This document shows, in pieces, positions 34,646 to 43,311 of a DNA stretch of 64,000 bases. The notes under the pieces were generated by a model. That model saw nothing but the letters and a program-made list of their open reading frames with translations. It had not been told where the DNA came from and made no database searches. How positions within the stretch are numbered: the stretch's first letter is position 1; every line of letters starts with the position of its first letter. The stretch is from JAWHTC01 sp032586155 (GTDB lineage Bacteria > Pseudomonadota > Alphaproteobacteria > Rhodobacterales > Rhodobacteraceae): NCBI RefSeq assembly GCF_032586155.1, contig NZ_JAWHTC010000001.1, forward strand, positions 62,001 to 126,000. The letters run 5' to 3'. The translations under genes were made by a program, and so were the position numbers.

Positions 34646-35347
34646 ATGAGCGAAACCCGCGTTGACGATATTTTCCAGAGGCTCAAGGCCAAGGCGGTGT
34701 CGTTCGAGTTGCGCCCCGGAGACCGGATTAACGAGGGGGCGCTGGCGCGTGAACTTGGGGTCAGCCGCACGCCATTGCGCGAGGCACTGAACCGGTTGGT
34801 GGCCGAGAAGTTCTTTGATTTTCGTCCGGGGACCGGGTTTTTCTGCCGCCCGCTGGAGGCGCAGGAGATTTATGACCTGTTCGAGTTGCGCCGGGTGCTG
34901 GAAATGGCTGCGGCGCGGATGGCGGTGGAGCGGGCCAGCGACGAGGATATCGCGACGCTGAAGGACCGGCTTTATGCCGAAGGGCTGGAGACATTGGGGC
35001 TGAGCGTGGCCGAGGCCTGTGCCCGTGACGAGGCGTTCCATGTTGGGATTGCCGAGTTGAGTGGCAATGCGCAGCTAGTGGCGCAATTGGTCGGGATCAA
35101 CGAGCGCATCCGCTTCATCCGCTGGATCGAAATGAGCGCGCGGATCAAACGCTCGAAGAACCAGCACATGCAGATCATGGAGGCGCTGGAGAAGCGCAAT
35201 GCCAACAAGGCAGCGCGGCTCTTGGGCGAGCATATCGAGAAGCGGATGGATCAGATATTGGCCTCGGTCCGGCAGGGGATTGCCAGCATCTATGTCGATG
35301 GCGGCGAGGTGTTGCAGGATCGGGTGCTTGAGGAGGAAGGGGCATGA
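34646..35347 (+). CDS. GntR-family transcriptional regulator, FCD (FadR-like) type
   Basis: The 233-residue protein has an N-terminal winged helix (GDRINEGALARELGVSRTPLREALNRLVAEKF) and an all-helical C-terminal FCD ligand domain (ELRRVLEMAAARMAVERA, then ARDEAFHVGIAELSGN and LLGEHIEKRMDQIL) with metal-ligand type Asp/His residues. Such regulators sense small carboxylates. ATG 34646 begins the protein; the frame is open upstream but there overlaps the divergent gene. Its stop overlaps the next ATG by four bases, joining it to the racemase-family gene. Confidence 0.92.
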   Translation: MSETRVDDIFQRLKAKAVSFELRPGDRINEGALARELGVSRTPLREALNRLVAEKFFDFRPGTGFFCRPLEAQEIYDLFELRRVLEMAAARMAVERASDEDIATLKDRLYAEGLETLGLSVAEACARDEAFHVGIAELSGNAQLVAQLVGINERIRFIRWIEMSARIKRSKNQHMQIMEALEKRNANKAARLLGEHIEKRMDQILASVRQGIASIYVDGGEVLQDRVLEEEGA

Positions 35348-36057
35348 AAGCGCAAGGCGGCAAGTCGATCTATGGCGCGTCGGTCGGCATATTGATGCTG
35401 GATGCGCGGTTTCCGAGGATTCCCGGCGACATGGGCAATGCGTTGACCTGGCCGTTTCCGGTGCACTACCGGATCGTGCGCGATGCCTCGCCCGACCGTG
35501 TGGTGCGCAAGGGTGGGGCGGGGACGCTGGATGATTTCATTGCCGCCGCGCGGGCGCTGGAGGCCGATGGGGTGGACGGGATCACCACCAATTGCGGCTT
35601 CCTCGCGCTGTTCCAGGATGAGCTGGCAGAGGCGGTGAATGTGCCGGTGGTGACGTCGTCCCTGATGCAGGTCGAGCAGGTCAACCGGGTGCTGCCCAAG
35701 GGCAAACGGGCCGGGGTGCTGACGATTTCGAGCTCGTCGTTGACGGATGAGCATTTGCGCAAGGCACGGGTGCCCGAGGGCACGCCGATCGGCACGACCG
35801 AGGGCGGGCAGGAGTTTACCCGGGCGATCCTCGACAATGAGCTGGAGCTGGACGTGGAGCTGGCGCGGCAGGACAACGTTGAGGCGGCGCTGGAGTTGCA
35901 GAAGAACAATCCCGAGCTGGGCGCGATCGTGTTGGAATGCACCAACATGACACCCTATGCGGCGGATATTCAGGTGGCGACGGAGTTGCCGGTGTTTTCC
36001 ATCGTGTCGCTTATCGCGTGGTTCCAGGCAGGGCTGGCGCCCGGGCGGTATCTGTAG
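35344..36057 (+). CDS. Aspartate/glutamate racemase-family protein
   Basis: The 237-residue protein belongs to the Asp/Glu/hydantoin racemase superfamily. Two active-site-like cysteines lie in the expected places: TTNCGFLALFQ and LECTNMTPYAADI. The family also includes maleate isomerase and arylmalonate decarboxylase, and the N-terminus (GILMLDARFPRIPGDMGNALTWPFPV) is of the hydantoin-racemase-like subgroup. It overlaps the gntR-type gene by four bases, so it is the regulated partner. Coupling to the divergent ThDP enzyme suggests catabolism of a chiral or dicarboxylic acid. The actual reaction is unknown. Confidence 0.85.
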   Translation: MKAQGGKSIYGASVGILMLDARFPRIPGDMGNALTWPFPVHYRIVRDASPDRVVRKGGAGTLDDFIAAARALEADGVDGITTNCGFLALFQDELAEAVNVPVVTSSLMQVEQVNRVLPKGKRAGVLTISSSSLTDEHLRKARVPEGTPIGTTEGGQEFTRAILDNELELDVELARQDNVEAALELQKNNPELGAIVLECTNMTPYAADIQVATELPVFSIVSLIAWFQAGLAPGRYL

Positions 36058-36135
36058 CTTGTTCTTGGCAACGCAGGACGGTATGCCCTTACACGCTCTT
36101 TCTGGAAAGGGCGGCTGCGACAAGGACCTGATGTC

Positions 36136-36639
36136 ATGAGAATTGCCTATACGATGGCCAACCGGCAGGGCGGCACCGACATGCTGCTTCATGAACTGTC
36201 CGAGATTGCGGCCGCGCGTGGGATCAAGGCCTGCGGTTTGGTTCAGATCAACACAGAATGCGCCGATGGCGGAAAATGCGACATGGACGTGCAGGTGCTG
36301 CCCAAGGGCCGGGTGATCCGGATTTCGCAATCGCTGGGCCGCGAGGCTCGGGGATGCCGTTTGGACAGCCAGGCGCTGGAAGAGGCGGTGGGGCTGGTGA
36401 CGGTCGAGCTGGAGAGCGGGGCCGATCTGATGATCATCAACAAGTTCGGCAAGGCCGAGGCCGAGGGGCGGGGACTGCGGCCCGTGATTGCCGAGGCGCT
36501 GGGCATGGACGTGCCGGTGGTGGTCGGACTGAATGCGGCCAACGAGGCTGCATTCGAGGAATTTTCCGGTGGGCTGGCCGAGAAGCTGGAGCCGGAGATT
36601 TCGGTGCTGACGGACTGGGTTGGCAAGGCCGGCGCGTAA
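36136..36639 (+). CDS. DUF2478 family protein
   Basis: The 167-residue cytoplasmic protein recognisable by MRIAYTMANRQGGTDMLLHE, INTECADGGKCDMDVQVLP and RISQSLGREARGCRLD belongs to a family of unknown function, often seen near molybdenum metabolism genes (from memory). The N-terminal loop sits where a P-loop would be but lacks the GKT residues (NRQGGTD). Three Cys (TECADGGKC and ARGCRL) are candidate metal ligands. LMIINKFGKAEAEGRG resembles the NK(A)D-like region of nucleotide-binding proteins. AAGGA lies ten bases before the ATG. It follows the racemase-family gene by 78 bases. Confidence 0.7.
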   Translation: MRIAYTMANRQGGTDMLLHELSEIAAARGIKACGLVQINTECADGGKCDMDVQVLPKGRVIRISQSLGREARGCRLDSQALEEAVGLVTVELESGADLMIINKFGKAEAEGRGLRPVIAEALGMDVPVVVGLNAANEAAFEEFSGGLAEKLEPEISVLTDWVGKAGA

Positions 36640-36693
36640 TTCGCCCGCGTAACATGGGCCCGCGTGTGGCCTACGCGTGGCCTAACCGAGACG

Positions 36694-38379
36694 TCAGTTT
36701 CCGAGGATGCCCGGCAAGCGCAATCCATGGTCGCGAGCGCAGTCGATTGCGACTTCATACCCTGCATCGGCATGACGCCAGACGCCAGAGGCCGGGTCAT
36801 TCCAGAGCACGCGCTCCAAACGTTTCGCGGCCTCGGGCGTGCCATCGGCGACAATCACCACGCCTGCGTGCTGCGAAAACCCCATGCCGACGCCGCCGCC
36901 ATGGTGCAGGCTGACCCATGTGGCGCCTGAGGCAGTGTTGACGAGCGCGTTCAGCAGCGGCCAGTCCGACACGGCGTCGGAGCCGTCTTTCATGGCTTCG
37001 GTTTCGCGGTTGGGGCTGGCGACGGATCCGCTGTCCAGATGGTCACGTCCGATGACAATGGGGGCCTTAAGCTCTCCACTGGCCACCATTTCATTGAACA
37101 TCAGGCCGGCCTTGTGGCGCTCACCCAACCCGATCCAGCAGATGCGGGCGGGCAGGCCCTGGAAGCTGATCCGTTCGCGGGCCATGTCGAGCCACTGGTG
37201 CAGGTGTTGGTTTTCCGGGAAGAGCTTCTTCATCGCTTCGTCGGTTTTGTAGATATCCTCCGGGTCGCCAGAGAGGGCGCACCAGCGAAACGGTCCAATG
37301 CCCTTGCAAAACAAGGGGCGGATATAGGCAGGGACGAAACCAGGGAAGGCAAACGCGTTCTCAAGCCCCTCTTCGAGGGCGACCTGACGGATGTTGTTGC
37401 CGTAATCAAGTGTCGGCACGCCATCGTTCCAGAAGTCGACCATCGCCTGCACGTGGGTCTTCATCGAGGCGCGAGCGGCTGTTTCGACGGATTTGGGGTC
37501 ACTTTCACGGGCGGCGGCGGCCTGCGCGAGAGTCCATCCCTGCGGCAGGTAGCCGTTGAGCGGATCGTGCGCCGATGTCTGATCGGTGACGATGTCGGGG
37601 CGCAACCCGCCTGCCTTCATCCTGCGATGGATTTCGGGGAAGACGTCGGCGGCATTGCCCAGAAGGCCGACGGATTTGGCCTCGCCCGTCTTGGTCCATG
37701 TCGCGATCAGGTCGAGGGCTTCGTCCAAAGTGCGGGCCTTTTCATCGACATAGCCGGTGCGCAAGCGGAAATCTATGCGGCTCTCGTCACATTCGACAGC
37801 AAGACAGCAGGCCCCGGCAAAGACCGCCGCAAGCGGTTGCGCCCCGCCCATGCCACCAAGCCCGCCGGTGAGAATCCAGCGCCCCGTGAGGTCTCCGCCA
37901 TAATGCTGGCGGCCTGCTTCGGCAAAGGTCTCGTAAGTGCCCTGAACGATGCCTTGGGTTCCGATATAGATCCATGATCCGGCAGTCATCTGGCCGTACA
38001 TCATCAGCCCGTTTTTATCGAGCTCGTTGAAGTGGTCCCAGTTTGCCCAGTGCGGAACGATGTTGGAATTTGCGATCAACACGCGCGGCGCATCCGCATG
38101 GGTGCGGACGATGGCCACGGGTTTACCGGATTGAACGACAAGGGTTTCGTCGGCCTCAAGATCACGCAGACCGGCGACGATGCGGTCGAAATCCTCCCAT
38201 GTGCGGGCGGCGCGGCCGATGCCGCCATAGACCACCAATTCGTGCGGATTTTCGGCGACGTCGGGGTGCAGGTTGTTCATCAGCATCCGCATCGGCGCCT
38301 CGGTCAACCAGGACTTGGCAGTGATCTCGGTACCGGTGGGGGGGAAGACGTCGCGGATGTTGTGGCGGGGATCGGTCAT
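36694..38379 (-). CDS. hutU: Urocanate hydratase
   Basis: The 561-residue enzyme hydrates urocanate to imidazolone propionate, step two of histidine breakdown, using tightly bound NAD. Typical stretches are VYGGIGRAARTWEDF, GGLGGMGGAQPLA near the NAD site and HHGGGVGMGFSQHAGVVIV towards the C-terminus. Length is normal. It is the last gene of the minus-strand hutIHGU series, and its ATG overlaps the hutG stop. Only 54 bases separate it from the convergent DUF2478 gene, and within them is a short direct repeat, GTGGCCTA, at 36666 and 36677. Confidence 0.97.
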   Translation of the reverse strand: MTDPRHNIRDVFPPTGTEITAKSWLTEAPMRMLMNNLHPDVAENPHELVVYGGIGRAARTWEDFDRIVAGLRDLEADETLVVQSGKPVAIVRTHADAPRVLIANSNIVPHWANWDHFNELDKNGLMMYGQMTAGSWIYIGTQGIVQGTYETFAEAGRQHYGGDLTGRWILTGGLGGMGGAQPLAAVFAGACCLAVECDESRIDFRLRTGYVDEKARTLDEALDLIATWTKTGEAKSVGLLGNAADVFPEIHRRMKAGGLRPDIVTDQTSAHDPLNGYLPQGWTLAQAAAARESDPKSVETAARASMKTHVQAMVDFWNDGVPTLDYGNNIRQVALEEGLENAFAFPGFVPAYIRPLFCKGIGPFRWCALSGDPEDIYKTDEAMKKLFPENQHLHQWLDMARERISFQGLPARICWIGLGERHKAGLMFNEMVASGELKAPIVIGRDHLDSGSVASPNRETEAMKDGSDAVSDWPLLNALVNTASGATWVSLHHGGGVGMGFSQHAGVVIVADGTPEAAKRLERVLWNDPASGVWRHADAGYEVAIDCARDHGLRLPGILGN

Positions 38380-39158
38380 GTGGGCCTCCAGCGGATCAGG
38401 GTTTCGAGGATGGTTTTCAGGTGCGCGCGCAGGGCGGTGGCGCGGGTGTCGTCATAGGTCCAGGGCGGGGATTCCTGCATGTAGGTCGACTGTGCCAGTT
38501 CCATCTGGATGGCGTGGACGCCGTTTACCGGAACGCCATGGTGGCGCGTGGTCCAACCGCCCTTGAATCTGCCATTGTAGACGGAGGTAAACCCCGTGGC
38601 CCCGGCGCAGACATTGGCGACGGCCTGTTCGATACGCGCGTGGCAGGAGCGGCCAAGGTCGGTGCCGATGTTGAAATCGGGCAGGGTGCCTTTGAACAGG
38701 AAAGGAATGTGCGAGCGGATCGAATGACAGTCGTAAAGGATCGCAATGCCGTAGAGCGATTTGACCCGGGCAAGTTCGGCGCGGATGGCGTCGTGGTAGG
38801 GGGTGTGGAACTGGTCGCGACGGCGGGTGATTTCGACCTCATCGGGCTCGCGGCCCGAAAGGTAGATCGGATTGCCGTCGAAATCGGTGAGCGGACAGAG
38901 CGTGGTGGTGTTCTGATCCGGGTAAAGACTGACGCCAGCTGGATCGCGATTTGCGTCGATGACATAGCGATGCACCGGCGTGCGGATGGTGGTGATGTTC
39001 TCCACCAAGCCGTCGTAGAGCCGGTCGATATGCCAGTCGGTGTCGGCCAGGGCATGGCCGTTATCGTTGAAGTTGGCCATGATCTCTGGAGGAACATACG
39101 TTCCGGTATGGGGCAGACCAAGGATCAGGGGGCTGGTGCCTCGGGTGACCTCGATCAT
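38376..39158 (-). CDS. hutG: N-formylglutamate deformylase
   Basis: The 260-residue amidohydrolase releases formate from N-formylglutamate, the last step of the five-enzyme histidine pathway. Motifs: LGLPHTGTYVPPEI, DTDWHIDRLYDGLV, RYVIDANRDPAG and YDCHSIRSHIPFL. It belongs to the N-formylglutamate amidohydrolase family, not the arginase-like formiminoglutamase also called HutG in enteric bacteria. That fits the presence of hutF. ATG 39158 overlaps the hutH stop; earlier in-frame codons lie inside hutH and are rejected. Confidence 0.95.
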   Translation of the reverse strand: MIEVTRGTSPLILGLPHTGTYVPPEIMANFNDNGHALADTDWHIDRLYDGLVENITTIRTPVHRYVIDANRDPAGVSLYPDQNTTTLCPLTDFDGNPIYLSGREPDEVEITRRRDQFHTPYHDAIRAELARVKSLYGIAILYDCHSIRSHIPFLFKGTLPDFNIGTDLGRSCHARIEQAVANVCAGATGFTSVYNGRFKGGWTTRHHGVPVNGVHAIQMELAQSTYMQESPPWTYDDTRATALRAHLKTILETLIRWRPT

Positions 39159-40675
39159 GGGTTGAGTTCCACGTTGGCGGCCTCGGCTAGTGCGCCCGAT
39201 ACAATCAAGTGTGCCGCCTTTTCGAGGTCGGGGGCAAGGAAACGGTCCTGCTCCAGAGGCGAGACATCGGCACGCAAACGGTCGAGAGCCGCTTTCAGTG
39301 GGGACGAGGTGGTGAGTGGGGCGCGGGCCTCGATCCCTTGGGCGGCACATAGGGCTTCGACCCCGAGGATGGTGGAGAGGTTGATCCCCATGCGCTCAAG
39401 GCGGCGGGCGGCGTGGGCGGCCATGGAGACGTGATCTTCCTGATTGGCCGAGGTCGGGGTGCTATCGGTCGAGCAGGGGTTAGCGAGGTGTTTGTTCTCG
39501 CTCATCAGCGCCGCCGTCGTGACCTCGGCGATCATAAGGCCCGAGTTGAGGCCGGGATCGGGGGTCAGGAAGGGCGGCAGGTCATGCGAAAGCGCCGGGT
39601 CGACCATAAGCGCGACGCGGCGCTGGGCGATGGCACCGATTTCGCTGAGCGCCAAAGCGATCTGATCGGCGGCGAAGGCGACCGGTTCGGCGTGGAAATT
39701 GCCGCCCGAGAGGATGGCGCCATCTGCGGAGATGACGAGGGGATTGTCGGTGACGGCGTTGGCCTCGATTTCCAAAGTCTGGCCTGCAAAGCGCAGGAGG
39801 TCGAGCGCCGCGCCGGTCACTTGTGGGGCGCAGCGGATGCAATAGGGATCCTGCACGCGGGTGTCATCGTCGCGGTGGCTTTCGCGGATTTCGCTGCCGG
39901 ACATCAGGGCGCGCATTGCCGAGGCAGTATCGATCTGGCCGCGATGGCCGCGCAGGTCATGAATTTCGGCGCGCAGGGGGGCGGTGGACCCCATGATGGC
40001 ATCGGTTGAAAGCGAAGCCGTCACCAGACTGGCGCGCAGGAGGTGGCAGGCGTTGAACAGGCCGGTGAGGGCCAGCGCGGTTGAGAATTGCGTGCCATTG
40101 ATCAGGGCGAGCCCTTCTTTGGCGCCAAGGGTGATCGGGGTGAGGCCTGCGCGGGACAGGGCCTCGGACCCCGCCAGGGTTTCGCCTTGATAGAGCGCCT
40201 GGCCTTCGCCGATCATCACAGCGGCCATATGGGCCAGCGGGGCAAGATCGCCCGAGGCGCCGACCGAGCCTTGTTCAGGGATCACCGGCGTTAGGTTTGC
40301 GTACAGCATGGCCTCGATCTGGAGACAGATTTGCCAGCGCACGCCGGAAGCGCCGCGCCCCAGGGACAGGAGTTTCAGGGCCATCATCAGGCGGGTTGTG
40401 GCGGGGTCGAGCGGTTGCCCGACGCCGCAGCAGTGGCTGAGGATCAGGTTGCGTTGAAGTTGTGCGGTTTGGTCGGGCGGGATTTTCACCGAAGCGAGTT
40501 TGCCGAAACCGGTGTTGACACCATAGACCGGGGTATTGCCCTGGGCGGCCTGTTCCACGATCTGGGCGGCGGCCTCAACCTGCGGTTTGCAGGCGGGGTC
40601 GAGGGAGATCTTGGCGCTTCCGCGCCAGATTTGTTCAAGTTGTTTGAGGTCAGCAGTGCCGGGAGTGAGGATCAT
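39155..40675 (-). CDS. hutH: Histidine ammonia-lyase
   Basis: The 506-residue enzyme deaminates L-histidine to urocanate. The Ala-Ser-Gly triad that cyclises to the MIO electrophile is at residues 140-142 (GSVGASGDLAPLAH), and the active-site Tyr lies in PVYGVNTGFGKLAS. Length fits the family. The C-terminus overlaps hutG and the ATG overlaps the hutI stop (four bases each), so hutI-H-G-U is tightly coupled. Confidence 0.97.
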   Translation of the reverse strand: MILTPGTADLKQLEQIWRGSAKISLDPACKPQVEAAAQIVEQAAQGNTPVYGVNTGFGKLASVKIPPDQTAQLQRNLILSHCCGVGQPLDPATTRLMMALKLLSLGRGASGVRWQICLQIEAMLYANLTPVIPEQGSVGASGDLAPLAHMAAVMIGEGQALYQGETLAGSEALSRAGLTPITLGAKEGLALINGTQFSTALALTGLFNACHLLRASLVTASLSTDAIMGSTAPLRAEIHDLRGHRGQIDTASAMRALMSGSEIRESHRDDDTRVQDPYCIRCAPQVTGAALDLLRFAGQTLEIEANAVTDNPLVISADGAILSGGNFHAEPVAFAADQIALALSEIGAIAQRRVALMVDPALSHDLPPFLTPDPGLNSGLMIAEVTTAALMSENKHLANPCSTDSTPTSANQEDHVSMAAHAARRLERMGINLSTILGVEALCAAQGIEARAPLTTSSPLKAALDRLRADVSPLEQDRFLAPDLEKAAHLIVSGALAEAANVELNP

Positions 40676-41874
40676 AGGGTGCCCTCGTGGATGCGTTGGT
40701 GCAGCGGATTAAAGCCGAAACGATAGGAGAGCTCGGCCGGGTGTTCGACGTTCCAGATGGCAAGGTCGGCACGCTGGCCCGGGGTGATGGTGCCGCGATC
40801 GGTAAGGCCAAGGGCAAGGGCGGCGTTTCTTGTGGTGCTTCCAAGGGCCTCGGCAGGGGTGAGGCCAAACAAGGTGCAGCCCATGTTCATTGCCAAGAGG
40901 AGCGAGCCCATGGGGGAAGAGCCGGGGTTCCAGTCGGTGGCAAGCGCTATCGGGACGTCATGGTGGCGCAAGGCATCGACCGGCGGCATTTGCGTCTCGT
41001 GCAGGGTGTAGAAGGCGCCGGGCAGAAGGACTGCGACGGTGCCTGCGCCGGCCATGGCGGCTGCGTCGCTTTCGTTGGCATATTCGATGTGATCGGCTGA
41101 GAGGGCGTTGTATTTGGCTGCCAGCGCGGTTCCGCCAAGATGCGAGAGTTGCTCGGCGTGGAGCTTGACCGGCAGGTCGAGGGCGCGCGCGCGATCGAAT
41201 ACGCGGGCGATCTGGGCGGGGGTGAAGGCGATGCCCTCGCAGAAGCCGTCGACGGCATCGACCAGACCTTCGCCGTGGGCAGCGTCAAGCGCGGGCAGGC
41301 AGATCGTGTCGATATAGGTGTCCGCATCCATGCCCGCGGGCACGGCATGAGCGCCGAGGAAGGTCGTTTTCACAGTGATCGCGCGGGCCTGTTCCAAGGC
41401 GCGGGCGGCGCGGAGCATGTTCAACTCTGTTTCGAGATCAAGACCGTATCCGGATTTGATTTCGACGGTGGAGACGCCTTCGCCGATCAGGGCGTCGATG
41501 CGGGGCAGGGCTGTGGCGATCAGGTCGTCAAGGCTGGCATCACGGGTGGCCGTAACGGTGGAAATGATGCCGCCTCCGGCACGGGCAATGTCCTCGTAAC
41601 TTGCGCCTTCCAGACGCATTTCGAATTCGCGGGCGCGGTGGCCGCCATGGACGATATGGGTGTGGCAGTCGATCAGCGCGGGGGTAACAAGGCGGCCCTC
41701 ATGCGGATGATGCGGCAGGGCAAGGTGATCGGCCGGACAGCCCGAAAGGGGGCCAACCCAAAGGATTTTTCCGTCGCCGACGGCAATGGCCGCGTCGGGG
41801 ATCAGTCCATAGGCGTTGTCATCGCCTTGCATTGTTGCGGCGGTAAGGCCGGTGAGGAGGGCGGCACCTTGCAT
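40672..41874 (-). CDS. hutI: Imidazolonepropionase
   Basis: The 400-residue metal-dependent amidohydrolase opens the imidazolone ring to give formiminoglutamate. Metal ligands are in DCHTHIVHGGHR, then KLHAEQLSHLGG and LATDWNPGSSPMGS. ATG 41874 is the first start with family character; the in-frame extension to 42024 would run into hutF on the other strand. It opens the minus-strand hut operon, with a candidate TTGACA promoter 55-60 bases upstream. Confidence 0.96.
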   Translation of the reverse strand: MQGAALLTGLTAATMQGDDNAYGLIPDAAIAVGDGKILWVGPLSGCPADHLALPHHPHEGRLVTPALIDCHTHIVHGGHRAREFEMRLEGASYEDIARAGGGIISTVTATRDASLDDLIATALPRIDALIGEGVSTVEIKSGYGLDLETELNMLRAARALEQARAITVKTTFLGAHAVPAGMDADTYIDTICLPALDAAHGEGLVDAVDGFCEGIAFTPAQIARVFDRARALDLPVKLHAEQLSHLGGTALAAKYNALSADHIEYANESDAAAMAGAGTVAVLLPGAFYTLHETQMPPVDALRHHDVPIALATDWNPGSSPMGSLLLAMNMGCTLFGLTPAEALGSTTRNAALALGLTDRGTITPGQRADLAIWNVEHPAELSYRFGFNPLHQRIHEGTL

Positions 41875-41900
41875 GCGAGAATCCTTGATAAAGTGCGTGC

Positions 41901-41934
41901 ATAATATTATTATGTAGCTACTTAATATTGTCAA
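41901..41934 (-). promoter_or_regulatory. Candidate hutI promoter and HutC operator region
   Basis: Read on minus, TTGACA (41934-41929) stands 16 bases before TAATAA (41912-41907), a plausible sigma-70 pair for hutIHGU. Overlapping it are the perfect palindromes ATAATATTAT (41901-41910) and GTAGCTAC (41914-41921), which make this 84-base divergent gap unusually AT-rich. HutC would be expected to bind here and block both arms until urocanate is present. Confidence 0.55.
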
Positions 41935-41958
41935 CTTGGAGATGATGAGGCAGTGCCG

Positions 41959-43311
41959 ATGCAAATCCTTCATGCAGGACAAGCGCTTACCCCGGGTGGG
42001 TGGCAGCGGGACGTGGAAATTCACATCGGTGATGATGGGCGAATCGCGTCAGTGGCGGGGCAGAAGGGCGTGGCCGACGTTCGGGTGGATTTAGCGCTGC
42101 CTGCGCCGGTAAACCTGCATTCGCACACGTTTCAACGGGCGATGGCGGGGCTGACCGAGTCGCGGGGACCTGATGCGCGTGACAGTTTCTGGACCTGGCG
42201 GACGTTGATGTACCGCTTCCTTGAGAGGCTGACCCCGGAGCATGTAGAGGCAATTGCGGCGCAGGTGTTCATGGAATCGCTGGAGGCCGGGTATGGTGGC
42301 GTGGCCGAGTTTCATTACCTGCATCACGGGCCAGGCGGGGTAGCCTATGACAATGCGGCCGAGATGGCCGACCGGGTGGTGGCGGCAGCGGAAGAGGCTG
42401 GAATCGGGCTGACCCTGTTGCCGGTGCTTTACGAGCGGGGTGGCTGCGACGGGCGGGCGCTGGAAGGCGGTCAGCTGCGGTTCGGCAATGATCTTGAGCG
42501 ATATGGCGCGGTGCTTGAGGGCACTGCGTTGCGCCGTGCGGATGATCGCATGGGGGTGGCCCCGCATTCATTGCGGGCCGTGCGTGCTGAAAGCCTGACG
42601 GTGGTGTCGGACATGGTGCCCGAGGGACCGGTACATATCCACTTGGCCGAGCAGGTGGCCGAGGTGGAAGAGGTTCTGTCCCATACCGGGGCGCGTCCGG
42701 TCGAGTGGTTGTTGGGCAATGCACAGGTGGATCGGCGATGGTGCGCGGTACATGCAACCCAGATGACGGATACTGAACTGGTGGGGCTGGCCGAGAGTGG
42801 TGCAGTGGCCGGATTGTGCCCGATTACCGAGGCTAACCTCGGGGACGGGATGTTTCCGGGGGCCAATTTTTTGCGCGCCGGGGGGCGGTTCGGCGTTGGA
42901 TCGGATTCAAACGTGCATGTGACGCTGTTCGGAGAGTTGTCGATGCTGGAGTATTCGCAGCGTTTGCGCGACCGGGGCCGGGCGGTTCTGGCAGATGAAC
43001 GGTCAACCGGGCGGGTGCTGTTTGAAGAAGTCGCGCGTGGCGGAGCGCAGGCGGCGGCGCGCGGCTCCGGCGGACTGGCGGTCGGGCAGGTGGCCGACAT
43101 TTTGGGGGTTGAGAGCGATAATGAGTTTCTGTGTGGGCGCGGCGGGGACGCTGCGCTGGATACGCTGATCTTTGGCGGACGCGGGCGCGAGTGCATTCGC
43201 GAGGTCTGGAGTGCTGGGCGGCATGTGGTCAAGGGTGGGCGGCATCTGACCCGTGGCGCGATCGTGCAGCGATTCCGGGGAGTAATGGACGAACTGGGGC
43301 AGGGGATATGA
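41959..43311 (+). CDS. hutF: Formiminoglutamate deiminase
   Basis: The 450-residue amidohydrolase converts N-formiminoglutamate to N-formylglutamate, supplying HutG. Metal-binding sequences are NLHSHTFQRAMAGL, HIHLAEQVAEVEE and GVGSDSNVHVTLFG. A GTG at 41953 (two codons earlier) is in frame, but GATGAGG at 41944-41950 gives the better spacing to ATG 41959. It starts the plus arm of the hut locus, divergent from hutI, and overlaps hutC by four bases. Confidence 0.95.
   Translation: MQILHAGQALTPGGWQRDVEIHIGDDGRIASVAGQKGVADVRVDLALPAPVNLHSHTFQRAMAGLTESRGPDARDSFWTWRTLMYRFLERLTPEHVEAIAAQVFMESLEAGYGGVAEFHYLHHGPGGVAYDNAAEMADRVVAAAEEAGIGLTLLPVLYERGGCDGRALEGGQLRFGNDLERYGAVLEGTALRRADDRMGVAPHSLRAVRAESLTVVSDMVPEGPVHIHLAEQVAEVEEVLSHTGARPVEWLLGNAQVDRRWCAVHATQMTDTELVGLAESGAVAGLCPITEANLGDGMFPGANFLRAGGRFGVGSDSNVHVTLFGELSMLEYSQRLRDRGRAVLADERSTGRVLFEEVARGGAQAAARGSGGLAVGQVADILGVESDNEFLCGRGGDAALDTLIFGGRGRECIREVWSAGRHVVKGGRHLTRGAIVQRFRGVMDELGQGI

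Noticed and set aside
36661..36684. Two copies of GTGGCCTA eleven bases apart
   Set aside because: Too short and isolated to call a functional repeat or operator.
38376..39158. Arginase-like formiminoglutamase called HutG
   Set aside because: Motifs belong to the N-formylglutamate amidohydrolase family, and hutF is present to make its substrate.
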